A DNA stretch of 13,477 nt from Rickettsia typhi (GTDB taxonomy: Bacteria; Pseudomonadota; Alphaproteobacteria; Rickettsiales; Rickettsiaceae), in contig CAMCXV010000031.1 of the NCBI GenBank assembly GCA_945883665.1, forward strand, positions 1 through 13,477, given 5' to 3'. Positions within the stretch are counted from its first letter, which is position 1. Each line of letters opens with the position of its first letter. This document shows, piece by piece, positions 1 through 7,650 of this stretch. The notes below the pieces were generated by a model that ran no database searches, was not told the origin of the DNA, and saw nothing but the letters and a program-made list of their open reading frames with translations. The position numbers and the translations under genes were made by a program.

Positions 1-305
1 TTATAAAAACCAAGAACTACTCTATCATTAAAATTATATCTAATAGCAAAACCTAAGTTCACCTCTTTGCTTTTGGAATTATCTACTTTGAATTTAAGAT
101 CCACTAAAGATAAAAAATTATCATTATCCCACACAGGTTGCATATAATCTATTTCCGTTAGATTTCTTTTTTTGCTGTTTCTAGTTGATAATTCTATAAA
201 TGGACTATATCCCGTAGCAGTAGAATCTGCTCTAGCAATAGACGAAAACAAAAAAACTGCCCCAAGTATATACATATTGTATAAATATTTTTTCATTGAT
301 TTCAT
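1..305 (-). CDS. Partial exported protein, inverse-autotransporter (invasin/intimin-like) barrel start
   Basis: This is the 5' part of a minus-strand gene that runs off the left edge; about 101 codons are present. The start chosen is ATG at 305; a second in-frame ATG at 296 is possible, and neither has a clear Shine-Dalgarno. The product begins with a basic n-region, a hydrophobic stretch and an A-R-A cleavage site after residue 26, a good Sec signal peptide. The mature part reads SPFIELSTRNSKKRN, then EIDYMQPVWDNDNFLSLVDL, then EVNLGFAIRYNFNDRVVLGFY. That run resembles the beginning of inverse-autotransporter beta domains, in which a 'D-hydrophobic-P' strand is followed by a 'GxGxRY' strand and '(I/V)LGxxxYxD'. 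Such barrels sit in the outer membrane and export a C-terminal adhesin passenger. The passenger is outside the window, so adhesin function is inferred. Another outer-membrane beta-barrel is the main alternative. It diverges from the HTH-NB-ARC gene across a 149-bp spacer. Confidence 0.6.
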   Translation of the reverse strand, partial: MKSMKKYLYNMYILGAVFLFSSIARADSTATGYSPFIELSTRNSKKRNLTEIDYMQPVWDNDNFLSLVDLKFKVDNSKSKEVNLGFAIRYNFNDRVVLGFY

Positions 306-346
306 GTGTGTTAAAATTTATTCTTTAGCAACATTTTAGTAAATTT

Positions 347-395
347 ATATAAAACAAATAATTTTACATACTAGTAAAAATCAGTTGTTTTATAT
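347..395. repeat. Nested inverted repeat in divergent spacer, possible operator
   Basis: ATATAAAACAA at 347-357 is the exact reverse complement of TTGTTTTATAT at 385-395 (11 bp). Inside it, TTTTAC at 362-367 mirrors GTAAAA at 374-379. The two dyads share nearly the same centre. They lie between two divergent genes, and the right arm overlaps the proposed -35 of the HTH gene. A regulator-binding site is the natural inference. An AT-rich hairpin without function is the alternative. Confidence 0.45.
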
Positions 396-415
396 TATTA
401 AAAAAAACATATAAT
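385..415 (+). promoter_or_regulatory. Possible sigma70-type promoter of the HTH-NB-ARC-TPR gene
   Basis: TTGTTT at 385-390 could be a -35 and TATAAT at 410-415 is a perfect -10, with a rather long 19-bp spacer. The start codon at 455 would be preceded by a leader of about 30 nt. In DNA this AT-rich, a TATAAT match is weak evidence on its own; the position in a divergent spacer helps. Confidence 0.35.
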
Positions 416-454
416 AATTCATAGTATTTTAATTAATTGTATTGTTAGCAAAGT

Positions 455-3379
455 ATGATAGATAAACTGAGTAACAGAGAGTTAGATGTGTTCGCATGCG
501 CTGCGAATGGAAGAGGGTCTAAAAAAACTGCAATGCTGTTGTCCATTAAAGCTGGTACGGTAGATTGGCATATAAAAAATATTATGCTTAAACTCAATAT
601 ATACAACAGGGAGTCAATAATAGATTTTGCAGAAAAAAACTGCGATTTAGATAAAATAAAAGAGCATTATCTACATATAGTTGCTAATCATTTATTTTTA
701 GATTGTTTAACTTTTCTAGAAAAATCTAACAAAAATACTATAATTAATATCTCAATAATCAAGAAACCAGATATCAATGAACTTTTTATTACAAAACTAT
801 CTAACGACCTAAAAAAAATTAATATCACAGTAAGTATTACTAATGATCCTAATATACAACACGACCAAACTCATTATTATTTATATTTATATTCTAAATA
901 TTCGGATGTAAATTTGAATCATCAATCAATAGCAAATGTAATTATTGGTATCATTGATGATTCTTGTAACAAAGAATCTATTATAGAAAAAAATTACAAT
1001 CACATCCATTTTTCAAATAAAGATTATTTCATATCTTTTTTGTATTTAATAAAATTAATTACACCTAATATTGACATCACAAAATTCGAAACAATGTTGC
1101 TAAAGATAGGATCTAATGATCTTAATCATATCGATGATTCTAACAATTTAGATAATGATCCTGCACCTATAAAAGCAGAACATAAAACGATTTATATATA
1201 TAAAATACTGCCGTTTTTTATCATTGCACTGGTTTTTGCAACTTATCAAATATTCAACAACCCTTCTTTGAAACAAGGTTTTGATACTACAAGTTCTGGT
1301 ATAAATGAGGCTCGCACCAAAACTTGGAACTTACCAAAAATGCTCGATTATAATGTAGAACGGAAAGAATTAATAAAAACTATACAACAAGAATTACAAA
1401 AAAATGCAAAGAGTCCTTCGAAACCAACTTATGTCGGTTTATATGGCTTAGGAGGATCAGGAAAAACATCCTTAGCTAATTATATTATAAGGAATCCATT
1501 GCAAAAATATAGCTTTAGATCTTGGTTTAAAGCAGAACAAATTGCTTTATTAAAAAATGATTACCTTAATTTAGGATTAGATTATGGTTTGTTTAATGAT
1601 CAAATGACAGAAAAGCAAAAAATCAGCGCAGTCAAAAAATGGCTTGAGCAACAAGAAAATACACTATTAGTTTATGATAATGTATCAGATATAGATAAGA
1701 TAGATGATTTTTTACCAAATAATGGTCATATTATACTCACCTCTAAAAATCACAAACTTCCTGGTGCAATTTTAGTAGATATAATGACACCAGAAGAGTC
1801 GACCCACTTGGTAAACACAATACTTTCACCCAACAACACGCAAGAAATGGAATATAAAAATAATGTTAAATCATTAATAGAGGAATTGCAATATTTACCT
1901 TTAGCCTTGTCGCAAGCAGCATCTTATATCTCTGAAAATAATCTATCAATTCCAGACTATTTGTTCTTATATACTCATGAAAAAGAGCTCTTATTATCAG
2001 ACAATACTATGCCAGTAATGGATAGGCATGAACCAACATACATTACATGGAAAATGAGTATTAAAGTAATAGAACAGAATTCACAAGGCGAAGATGCTGT
2101 GAAATTATTCGAAGCTATATCCTGTTCCTACGCAGAACAAATTCCTACAAGACTATTGATACATTATGTATATGGAGCATATAATACCAAAACACAAATT
2201 AAGTTTAACTCTTTACTAAATTTAATTAAGCAGCACTCTCTGATTCAAATATCTTCTAATAGCATTTCGGTACATAGGCTTGTACATTCTTTGTTATATA
2301 ATGAGTATTTTATTAAAAATCCTTTTCATTTAGTTAAAAAATATATTTCTAGCGCTGAAGAAATGTTTTCAAGAGACAATCAAATTTTAAATAATATTGA
2401 TTTGATTAAATCTTTACTTTTACATTTAGAAAATTTGTTATCCAAAACAGAGTATTTACCACTAATCAAAGATAATAAATATAACAATTTAATCGAACAT
2501 ATAGGTCAAGCCTATTTTAAATTAGGTCATTATGAAAAAAGCAAAAAGTTATTAAAAAATATCCTAGCTATTCAAGAACAAAATTTAGGAGCAAAAGATA
2601 TAAAAATTAGCAAAACACTATATACATTGGGAGCAATTCATCTTAGCATCTCTAATTATAAAAAAAGCTTAAATCTGTTGCAACGAGCATTAGATATACA
2701 AGAACAACATTTCGGTATAGGACATATCGAGACCGCTAGCACACTTTCAAGACTTGGCACAGTTAATGAAAGTCTCAATCTTAATGAAAAAGCCAAAAAT
2801 CTTCTCGAGCGAGCATTAGATATACAAGAACAACATTTTGGTATAGGACATATCGATACTGCTATTACACTCTCAAGACTTGGTTCAGTTCATACAAATC
2901 TTGCTCTAAATGAAAAAGCTAGAAATCTTCTCCAACGAGCATTAGATATACAGCAAAAATATTGCAGTACAGGACGAAGTATAGAGACTGCTATTACACT
3001 TTCTCGACTTGGTAGATTATATTTAAATCTGGGTCTAAATGAAAAAGCCAGAATCCTTTTAGAACAAGCATTAACTATTCAAGAAAAATACTTTGGTAGT
3101 GGGCATCTAAAAACCGCTAAGACACTTTTTCGACTTGGTCTAGCATATTCAAAACTAGGTCTAAATGAAAAAGCCAGAACCCTTTTAGAACAAGCATTAG
3201 CTATACAAGAAAAATATTTTGGTAAGTGGCACAAAACAAATAGATTTAACCTTTTAAGTCTTGCTGAAGTGAATAAAAAACTAGGTCTAAATGAAAAAGC
3301 CAAAAGCCTTTTGGAGCAAGCATTAGCTATACAAGAAAAAAAATATTTAGATAAAAAACCTAAGGCAAATCCAACTTAA
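455..3379 (+). CDS. LuxR-type HTH / NB-ARC STAND NTPase / TPR fusion protein
   Basis: A 974-residue protein. Residues 4-60 match a LuxR/GerE DNA-binding domain (LSNRELDVF, AGTVDWHIKNIMLKL, NRESIIDFA). Residues about 95-203 alternate predicted strands and helices and are not recognised. Residues 246-267 (IYKILPFFIIALVFATYQIF) form the only strong hydrophobic segment. An NB-ARC NTPase follows: P-loop GLGGSGKTS at 331-339, Walker B-like LLVYDNV at 404-410, IILTS at 426-430, a GLPLAL-like LPLALSQAASYI at 481-492, and VHRLVHSLL at 606-614, a motif I associate with NB-ARC/TPR proteins. From about 680 to 962 there are kinesin-light-chain-type TPRs of 42 residues, seven with a (A/I)L-x-IQE-type signature. 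The key NTP-binding residues look intact. Proteins of this class sense ligands through the repeats and oligomerise on NTP. A transcriptional regulator or host-directed effector is inferred; no target is visible. The start at 455 lacks a clear ribosome site but is the first ATG giving the complete HTH. Confidence 0.88.
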   Translation: MIDKLSNRELDVFACAANGRGSKKTAMLLSIKAGTVDWHIKNIMLKLNIYNRESIIDFAEKNCDLDKIKEHYLHIVANHLFLDCLTFLEKSNKNTIINISIIKKPDINELFITKLSNDLKKINITVSITNDPNIQHDQTHYYLYLYSKYSDVNLNHQSIANVIIGIIDDSCNKESIIEKNYNHIHFSNKDYFISFLYLIKLITPNIDITKFETMLLKIGSNDLNHIDDSNNLDNDPAPIKAEHKTIYIYKILPFFIIALVFATYQIFNNPSLKQGFDTTSSGINEARTKTWNLPKMLDYNVERKELIKTIQQELQKNAKSPSKPTYVGLYGLGGSGKTSLANYIIRNPLQKYSFRSWFKAEQIALLKNDYLNLGLDYGLFNDQMTEKQKISAVKKWLEQQENTLLVYDNVSDIDKIDDFLPNNGHIILTSKNHKLPGAILVDIMTPEESTHLVNTILSPNNTQEMEYKNNVKSLIEELQYLPLALSQAASYISENNLSIPDYLFLYTHEKELLLSDNTMPVMDRHEPTYITWKMSIKVIEQNSQGEDAVKLFEAISCSYAEQIPTRLLIHYVYGAYNTKTQIKFNSLLNLIKQHSLIQISSNSISVHRLVHSLLYNEYFIKNPFHLVKKYISSAEEMFSRDNQILNNIDLIKSLLLHLENLLSKTEYLPLIKDNKYNNLIEHIGQAYFKLGHYEKSKKLLKNILAIQEQNLGAKDIKISKTLYTLGAIHLSISNYKKSLNLLQRALDIQEQHFGIGHIETASTLSRLGTVNESLNLNEKAKNLLERALDIQEQHFGIGHIDTAITLSRLGSVHTNLALNEKARNLLQRALDIQQKYCSTGRSIETAITLSRLGRLYLNLGLNEKARILLEQALTIQEKYFGSGHLKTAKTLFRLGLAYSKLGLNEKARTLLEQALAIQEKYFGKWHKTNRFNLLSLAEVNKKLGLNEKAKSLLEQALAIQEKKYLDKKPKANPT
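2492..3340 (+). repeat. Tandem 126-bp repeats encoding TPR units
   Basis: The C-terminal third of the HTH-NB-ARC gene consists of tandem units of 126 bp (42 codons), with one unit of 129 bp. The protein motif LNEKA recurs at residues 776, 818, 861, 903 and 945, each followed by LL(E/Q)(R/Q)AL-x-IQ. The last three units (from about 3032) are close to identical over stretches such as GGTCTAAATGAAAAAGCCA. The first units (2492 to about 2675) are much more diverged. Confidence 0.9.
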
Positions 3380-3420
3380 TAAAATAAAAAATACAAGAGT
3401 CTGTCTTAGGTTGGATTAGC
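3365..3420. terminator. Possible bidirectional terminator between convergent genes
   Basis: GCAAATCCAACTTAA at 3365-3379 pairs with TTAGGTTGGATTAGC at 3406-3420: 15 positions with one mismatch and one G-U, and a 26-nt loop. The left arm includes the stop codon of the TPR gene. T-runs lie beyond both ends (3432-3437 on plus; 3353-3358 read on minus). The long loop and the gap before the T-runs make it imperfect. Confidence 0.35.
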
Positions 3421-3435
3421 TATACATTCCATTTT

Positions 3436-5394
3436 TTATAGATTTATAGAAGTTCTAACTCCTAATGACCAATTTTTTACTCTACCAGTTGGACGAACAC
3501 TAGAATTAAGACCTATTCTATATTTTCTATTAATCTCCGCTGAAATATCTCCTTGAACTTGCATATTCGACTTATTTACTTTATATCCAGGAACTCTAAA
3601 GTAATTATATTCACTAATATTGCGCCCCTGAACTTCTTGGTTAATTGGATCTTTCCAATCATATAGATAGCTTAAAGTTAAAGAAGGTGTTAATTTTACA
3701 TTTTCATTCATTGAAAAACCGCTTGTAAAAGTTAAACCAACCTCACCCATTACAGATTCTCTTTTTGGTATATTAAAATCCATTTGTGTAGAAGTTTTTT
3801 GACCAGACAAAGCAATTTTTTCACTATAAGCTTTCATTGTTACGGATTGATAATGCCCAGAAACAAAAGGAGTGGCGCTGATATTATCAGCTAAATCGAA
3901 ACGATAACCCGTACCTACACTGGTAAACAAGTGATTTCCTGATGTTTTACCTTGCTCTTGATTATTAGCTAAACCTAAAGCAATATTCCGAGTGATATTA
4001 TAGTTAAGTTTACCCATACCAGATGAAGCATAAATAAACATAGGATTTTCAAAGCTATAAACCCCTTGTAGTGATATTGCTTGTTCTCTGATCTTAGCTT
4101 CACCTCTATTTGCTACAAATTTGGTTTTAGTTTCAGCATAGCCAATTCTTGTACCAACAAGTAAATTATCATTTATTTTATAACTTAAACCAACTCCACC
4201 ATCTACTGCGCTATCATCTTTAAAACCTAAGGTCTTTTTGCTAAAATTTCCAGTATGGCTTTTGCCAAAATCACCAAAAACTTGTATAGCAAATTTATTA
4301 TCATAATTGCCAGATGAAGTAGCAAGATTATTTCCTACCTGACCAGTATTAACAAAATCTTGAGCTAGAGCAAGGTTTCTATCCGAAGTTTTCATCCCAA
4401 AACTAAGGGGAGATTCACGTAGCATTGCAACTAATGTAGGACTTGTTATCACAAAAAAAACAAACTGACGCTTAATATTGTTAACAGGAGCAGTTGCATG
4501 TGAAGTTGAATCGAAAACTCCAGCCCCCTGAGGTACAATAGAATTACCAAGAGCTTGCTCTACGCTAGTTAAATATTTACTAGGATTATCAGCTAATTCT
4601 TGCATAAGATCTGCTTCATTCCACAATATTACATTAGCTCCTGGAACTTGTAAGGCACCTTTTATTTGAGCTTTTCCTATTTCTCTTGAGATTACGTCAG
4701 AAAATTGTGTAGTACCAACAAAATTTTGTCTTAATGCTTCATTATAATGATTTGAAATTAAAATATAGTTGGCTCCATTTAGAGTAGCTTTTTCTACAAA
4801 ATTTCTAGTGTTAGCTTCTGTAATGTCTAAATAGCTAAATAGCACAGGGAAATTATCGGGATTTACAGTTAGAGAACCATTAACCACCTTAGTATACATA
4901 TCTACATCGGATAAAACTTGACCATTATTTATTAATCTGATTAAGTCACTATTAGGAGCTGCAACTAAAAAAACATCACCAGTAAAAGTACCAGTTATTG
5001 CTGAAATTGGATCATAAAGCCCAGCAACTTCACTAGATAATGGATCATAAATAACTAAGTCATTTGATCCAAACTTTCCTTTTAGGGCTAAATAATTATC
5101 TAAATCACTAGCATAATGAACCCCTCCAAAAATGCCACCAACCATATTTGCAGAGCCGTGCCCACCAATAGCAAAATTTGTTTCATTTCTTTGAAAAGCA
5201 AAACCTAGCTGTTCCGTTAAACTATTTGCATAAGTCTTAACTCCTCCGCCATCAACAAAACTATCACCAAAGCTAATTAAATTAGTAAAATCCTGTGAGT
5301 TTTTTGTAGCCAAAGCAATAGATGTAGTACTAAGCGAGATAAGCGAAAAACACGCAAAAATTTTAGAAAAAATTTTCTTTTTATTGTTAAACAT
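3436..5394 (-). CDS. Autotransporter with GDSL-esterase-like passenger
   Basis: A 652-residue type Va autotransporter. Residues 1-29 are a Sec signal peptide ending A-L-A. The passenger (about 38-325) looks like an SGNH/GDSL hydrolase: block I LISFGDSFVDGG with nucleophile Ser45, block II NFAIGGHGSAN with Gly77/Gly78, a block III-like VFLVAAPNSDL with Asn148, ILISNHYNE at 211-219, and a C-terminal FDSTSHAT at 294-301 that could supply Asp295 and His299. The barrel (about 365-652) shows alternating amphipathic strands such as FAIQVFGDFG and the final NWSLGVRTSINL. Known relatives, such as Pseudomonas EstA, are outer-membrane esterases; substrate here is unknown. Two oddities: the usual G-x-N-D is A-P-N-S-D, and the usual D-x-x-H-P is D-x-x-x-H-A. 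Activity is therefore uncertain. An AAGAGA ribosome site 8 nt before the ATG supports the start. It lies 100 bp downstream of recG with its own promoter candidate. Confidence 0.85.
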   Translation of the reverse strand: MFNNKKKIFSKIFACFSLISLSTTSIALATKNSQDFTNLISFGDSFVDGGGVKTYANSLTEQLGFAFQRNETNFAIGGHGSANMVGGIFGGVHYASDLDNYLALKGKFGSNDLVIYDPLSSEVAGLYDPISAITGTFTGDVFLVAAPNSDLIRLINNGQVLSDVDMYTKVVNGSLTVNPDNFPVLFSYLDITEANTRNFVEKATLNGANYILISNHYNEALRQNFVGTTQFSDVISREIGKAQIKGALQVPGANVILWNEADLMQELADNPSKYLTSVEQALGNSIVPQGAGVFDSTSHATAPVNNIKRQFVFFVITSPTLVAMLRESPLSFGMKTSDRNLALAQDFVNTGQVGNNLATSSGNYDNKFAIQVFGDFGKSHTGNFSKKTLGFKDDSAVDGGVGLSYKINDNLLVGTRIGYAETKTKFVANRGEAKIREQAISLQGVYSFENPMFIYASSGMGKLNYNITRNIALGLANNQEQGKTSGNHLFTSVGTGYRFDLADNISATPFVSGHYQSVTMKAYSEKIALSGQKTSTQMDFNIPKRESVMGEVGLTFTSGFSMNENVKLTPSLTLSYLYDWKDPINQEVQGRNISEYNYFRVPGYKVNKSNMQVQGDISAEINRKYRIGLNSSVRPTGRVKNWSLGVRTSINL

Positions 5395-5436
5395 TGATAC
5401 AATCTCTTGAAATATGTGGTTAAATTAATAATTGAA

Positions 5437-5464
5437 ATAATAGCATTATTTTTTATTAATTCAA
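5437..5464 (-). promoter_or_regulatory. Likely promoter of the GDSL autotransporter
   Basis: Read on the minus strand, TTGAAT (5464-5459) and TATTAT (5442-5437) are separated by 16 bp. The -10 lies within a small palindrome (AAATAAT-AGC-ATTATTT, 5435-5451). The site is in the recG-autotransporter spacer, about 43 bp before the start codon, so the autotransporter can be transcribed separately from recG. Confidence 0.45.
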
Positions 5465-5494
5465 TACTAATATTTTCTCTTAAAATTAGCAATA

Positions 5495-7588
5495 TCACCC
5501 ACTTTCAATCAATTTTCTTTTGTTTTTAGCAAATAAGTCGATTTGAAAATCAATAAAACAGCTATTCTTTAACGATTTTGCAAGATTATCTGCTTGTAAA
5601 AGAATTTTTAAATCACGAGCAAGATCAGCAAAAAAGAATACTGGCTCACCACTTTGTTTAGTACCAAGTATCTCTCCACCTCCTCGCAAAATTAAATCTT
5701 GTTCAGCAATATAAAAACCATCATTGCTTTCACGCATTATCTTCAGCCTTTCTCTTGCCATTTTAGATAGTCTTTTTGGGTTATACATCAGCAAACAATA
5801 TGATTGCTTACTTCCACGCCCCACTCTACCCCTTAACTGATGAAGTTGTGCAAGACCAAATTTTTCAGCATTTTCAATAATAATTAAGTTACTATCAGGA
5901 ACATCAATCCCAACTTCAATTACTGTTGTTGCAACTAAAATACGAGCATCACTCTCTTTGAATTCTTGCATTATCTGATCTTTAACCAGAGATTTCATTT
6001 TACCATGAAGCATTAAAACCTGATTAGGATAAACATTATTCAATTCAGCAAAACATGTTGTAACATCTGAAAATATTGTAGAATCTGAGTCATTATCTGC
6101 AATCATATTTAATGTTTCATCTGACTGATCAATCAAAGGACAAACCCAGTAGATTTTTTCTCCTATTTGTAATTTTTTATCTAAAGATTTTATAATCTCT
6201 GATTTTTTTTCATTAGATATTATAGATGTTAATATTGGCAAACGATCACGAGGTTTTGTTTTTAATTTTGAGACACTCATATCTCCAAACATAGTAAGAG
6301 TTAAGCTTCTTGGAATAGGAGTTGCTGTCATCACAAGTACATCAGGATTTGATGCTTTTTTTATTAATTCTAACCTTTGTTCGACACCAAATCTATGCTG
6401 CTCATCGATAACTATGTACCCTAAATCCTTAAATTCCACACCTTTCTGAAACAAAGCGTGAGTACCTATTAAAATATGAACCTTTCCAGTAAGCAAATCT
6501 TCTTTTATTTGTTTTTGTTGCTTTGCAGAAGTTTTGCCAGTTAACAACTCTACCTTAATATTAGTATCGTCTAGAACTTTACAAAAAAATTGATAATGCT
6601 GCATGGATAGTAGATCGGTTGGCGCCATCAAGCTACACTGAACACCAGAATGAACAACATTTAATATAGTTAAAAGCGCAACTAAAGTCTTGCCAGAGCC
6701 TACATCTCCTTGTAACATCCTCATCATCTGAATATCAGATGATTGGTCTTGTTCTATTTCTTGAATTGACTCCAATTGACCATTGGTTAGCTCGAAACCA
6801 AGTTTAGATAATACTAATTCATGTATCTCGTGGTTTGTAGCAAAAGATCTGCCCCTATGCTTAGGTTTTTCAGTTTTAATTTTTATTAAAGATGCTTGGT
6901 TAGCAAATAATTCTTTTGCAGCAAGTTTTTCGATATTAAGCCTTATGCTTGTTTCAAGATCGTTTTGCGCTGTTTGTTGATTAATTAAATGTAGATTTTT
7001 AATTTCATCTAGCAATTCATTGATATATTTTTTTTCTTCCGTAACTTCAGGAGCAAAATCTTTTTTTGCTTGAACCGCACGCTCTAAAATATCAATAGCA
7101 TCTTTGATATAACCATATAATTGTTTATTTACTATACCGTAAGTAAGAGGATAAACTGGTATTATAGATTGAGTTGAATTTTTCTGAAATATAAATTCTG
7201 GATGACTAATTTGCAAAACACCCTCAAAAATCTCAATTTTGCCAGTAATGTTATATTTCGAGCCCACTCGAAGCTTGCTAAAAATGAATGGGTGAATTTT
7301 GCTAAAAAAAACCAAAATAATCGATCCAGTATCATTAGAAACTTTTATTTTAAGTGGAGCTCTTCTAGATGAAGGTCTAAGTACATCTTCTAATGTCACC
7401 TCCACTTGAATTAATTCACCATTTTTTATTTTTGATAAATCTGGATTAATCTTGATAAAATTATAGCCAATTGGTTTATAAAAAACCAAATCTCTTAAAT
7501 TATTAATTTTAAGACGCTCTAAGGCTTTTTGTGCAAGTTCATTAATCTGCAAAAATGATTTAACTGACTGGAAAAATACATTATACAT
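5495..7588 (-). CDS. recG: ATP-dependent DNA helicase RecG
   Basis: RecG is a superfamily 2 double-stranded-DNA translocase that remodels stalled replication forks and branch-migrates recombination intermediates. At 697 residues it is near the usual length. The N-terminal wedge/OB region spans about 55-135 (for example GSIILVFFSKIHPFIF). Helicase motifs are all in place: Walker A GDVGSGKT at 294-301, MAPTDLL at 321-327, DEQH at 395-398, TATPIPRSL at 421-429, LVATTVIEVGIDVP at 551-564 and QLHQLRGRVGRG at 581-592. The RecG-specific TRG region follows (LILRGGGEILGTKQSG, 632-647). The ATG at 7588 has no convincing Shine-Dalgarno. It sits 62 bp downstream of maeB on the same strand, so read-through from maeB is possible. 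Nothing looks degraded. Confidence 0.97.
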   Translation of the reverse strand: MYNVFFQSVKSFLQINELAQKALERLKINNLRDLVFYKPIGYNFIKINPDLSKIKNGELIQVEVTLEDVLRPSSRRAPLKIKVSNDTGSIILVFFSKIHPFIFSKLRVGSKYNITGKIEIFEGVLQISHPEFIFQKNSTQSIIPVYPLTYGIVNKQLYGYIKDAIDILERAVQAKKDFAPEVTEEKKYINELLDEIKNLHLINQQTAQNDLETSIRLNIEKLAAKELFANQASLIKIKTEKPKHRGRSFATNHEIHELVLSKLGFELTNGQLESIQEIEQDQSSDIQMMRMLQGDVGSGKTLVALLTILNVVHSGVQCSLMAPTDLLSMQHYQFFCKVLDDTNIKVELLTGKTSAKQQKQIKEDLLTGKVHILIGTHALFQKGVEFKDLGYIVIDEQHRFGVEQRLELIKKASNPDVLVMTATPIPRSLTLTMFGDMSVSKLKTKPRDRLPILTSIISNEKKSEIIKSLDKKLQIGEKIYWVCPLIDQSDETLNMIADNDSDSTIFSDVTTCFAELNNVYPNQVLMLHGKMKSLVKDQIMQEFKESDARILVATTVIEVGIDVPDSNLIIIENAEKFGLAQLHQLRGRVGRGSKQSYCLLMYNPKRLSKMARERLKIMRESNDGFYIAEQDLILRGGGEILGTKQSGEPVFFFADLARDLKILLQADNLAKSLKNSCFIDFQIDLFAKNKRKLIESG

Positions 7589-7650
7589 TATTTCTAACTA
7601 CAAGAATCACAAATGATTTATGGCATTTAACCTAATTCAAATATTTTTTA

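Noticed and set aside
3079..3303. 74-codon minus-strand frame inside the TPR region
   Set aside because: It is antisense to tandem TPR units and its own repetition merely mirrors the coding repeat; no ribosome site or family resemblance.
5277..5498. 73-codon minus-strand frame overlapping the autotransporter start
   Set aside because: It overlaps the signal-peptide coding region in another frame, and the autotransporter frame is far better supported.
6783..6980. 65-codon plus-strand frame inside recG
   Set aside because: Antisense to a continuous, intact RecG coding sequence.
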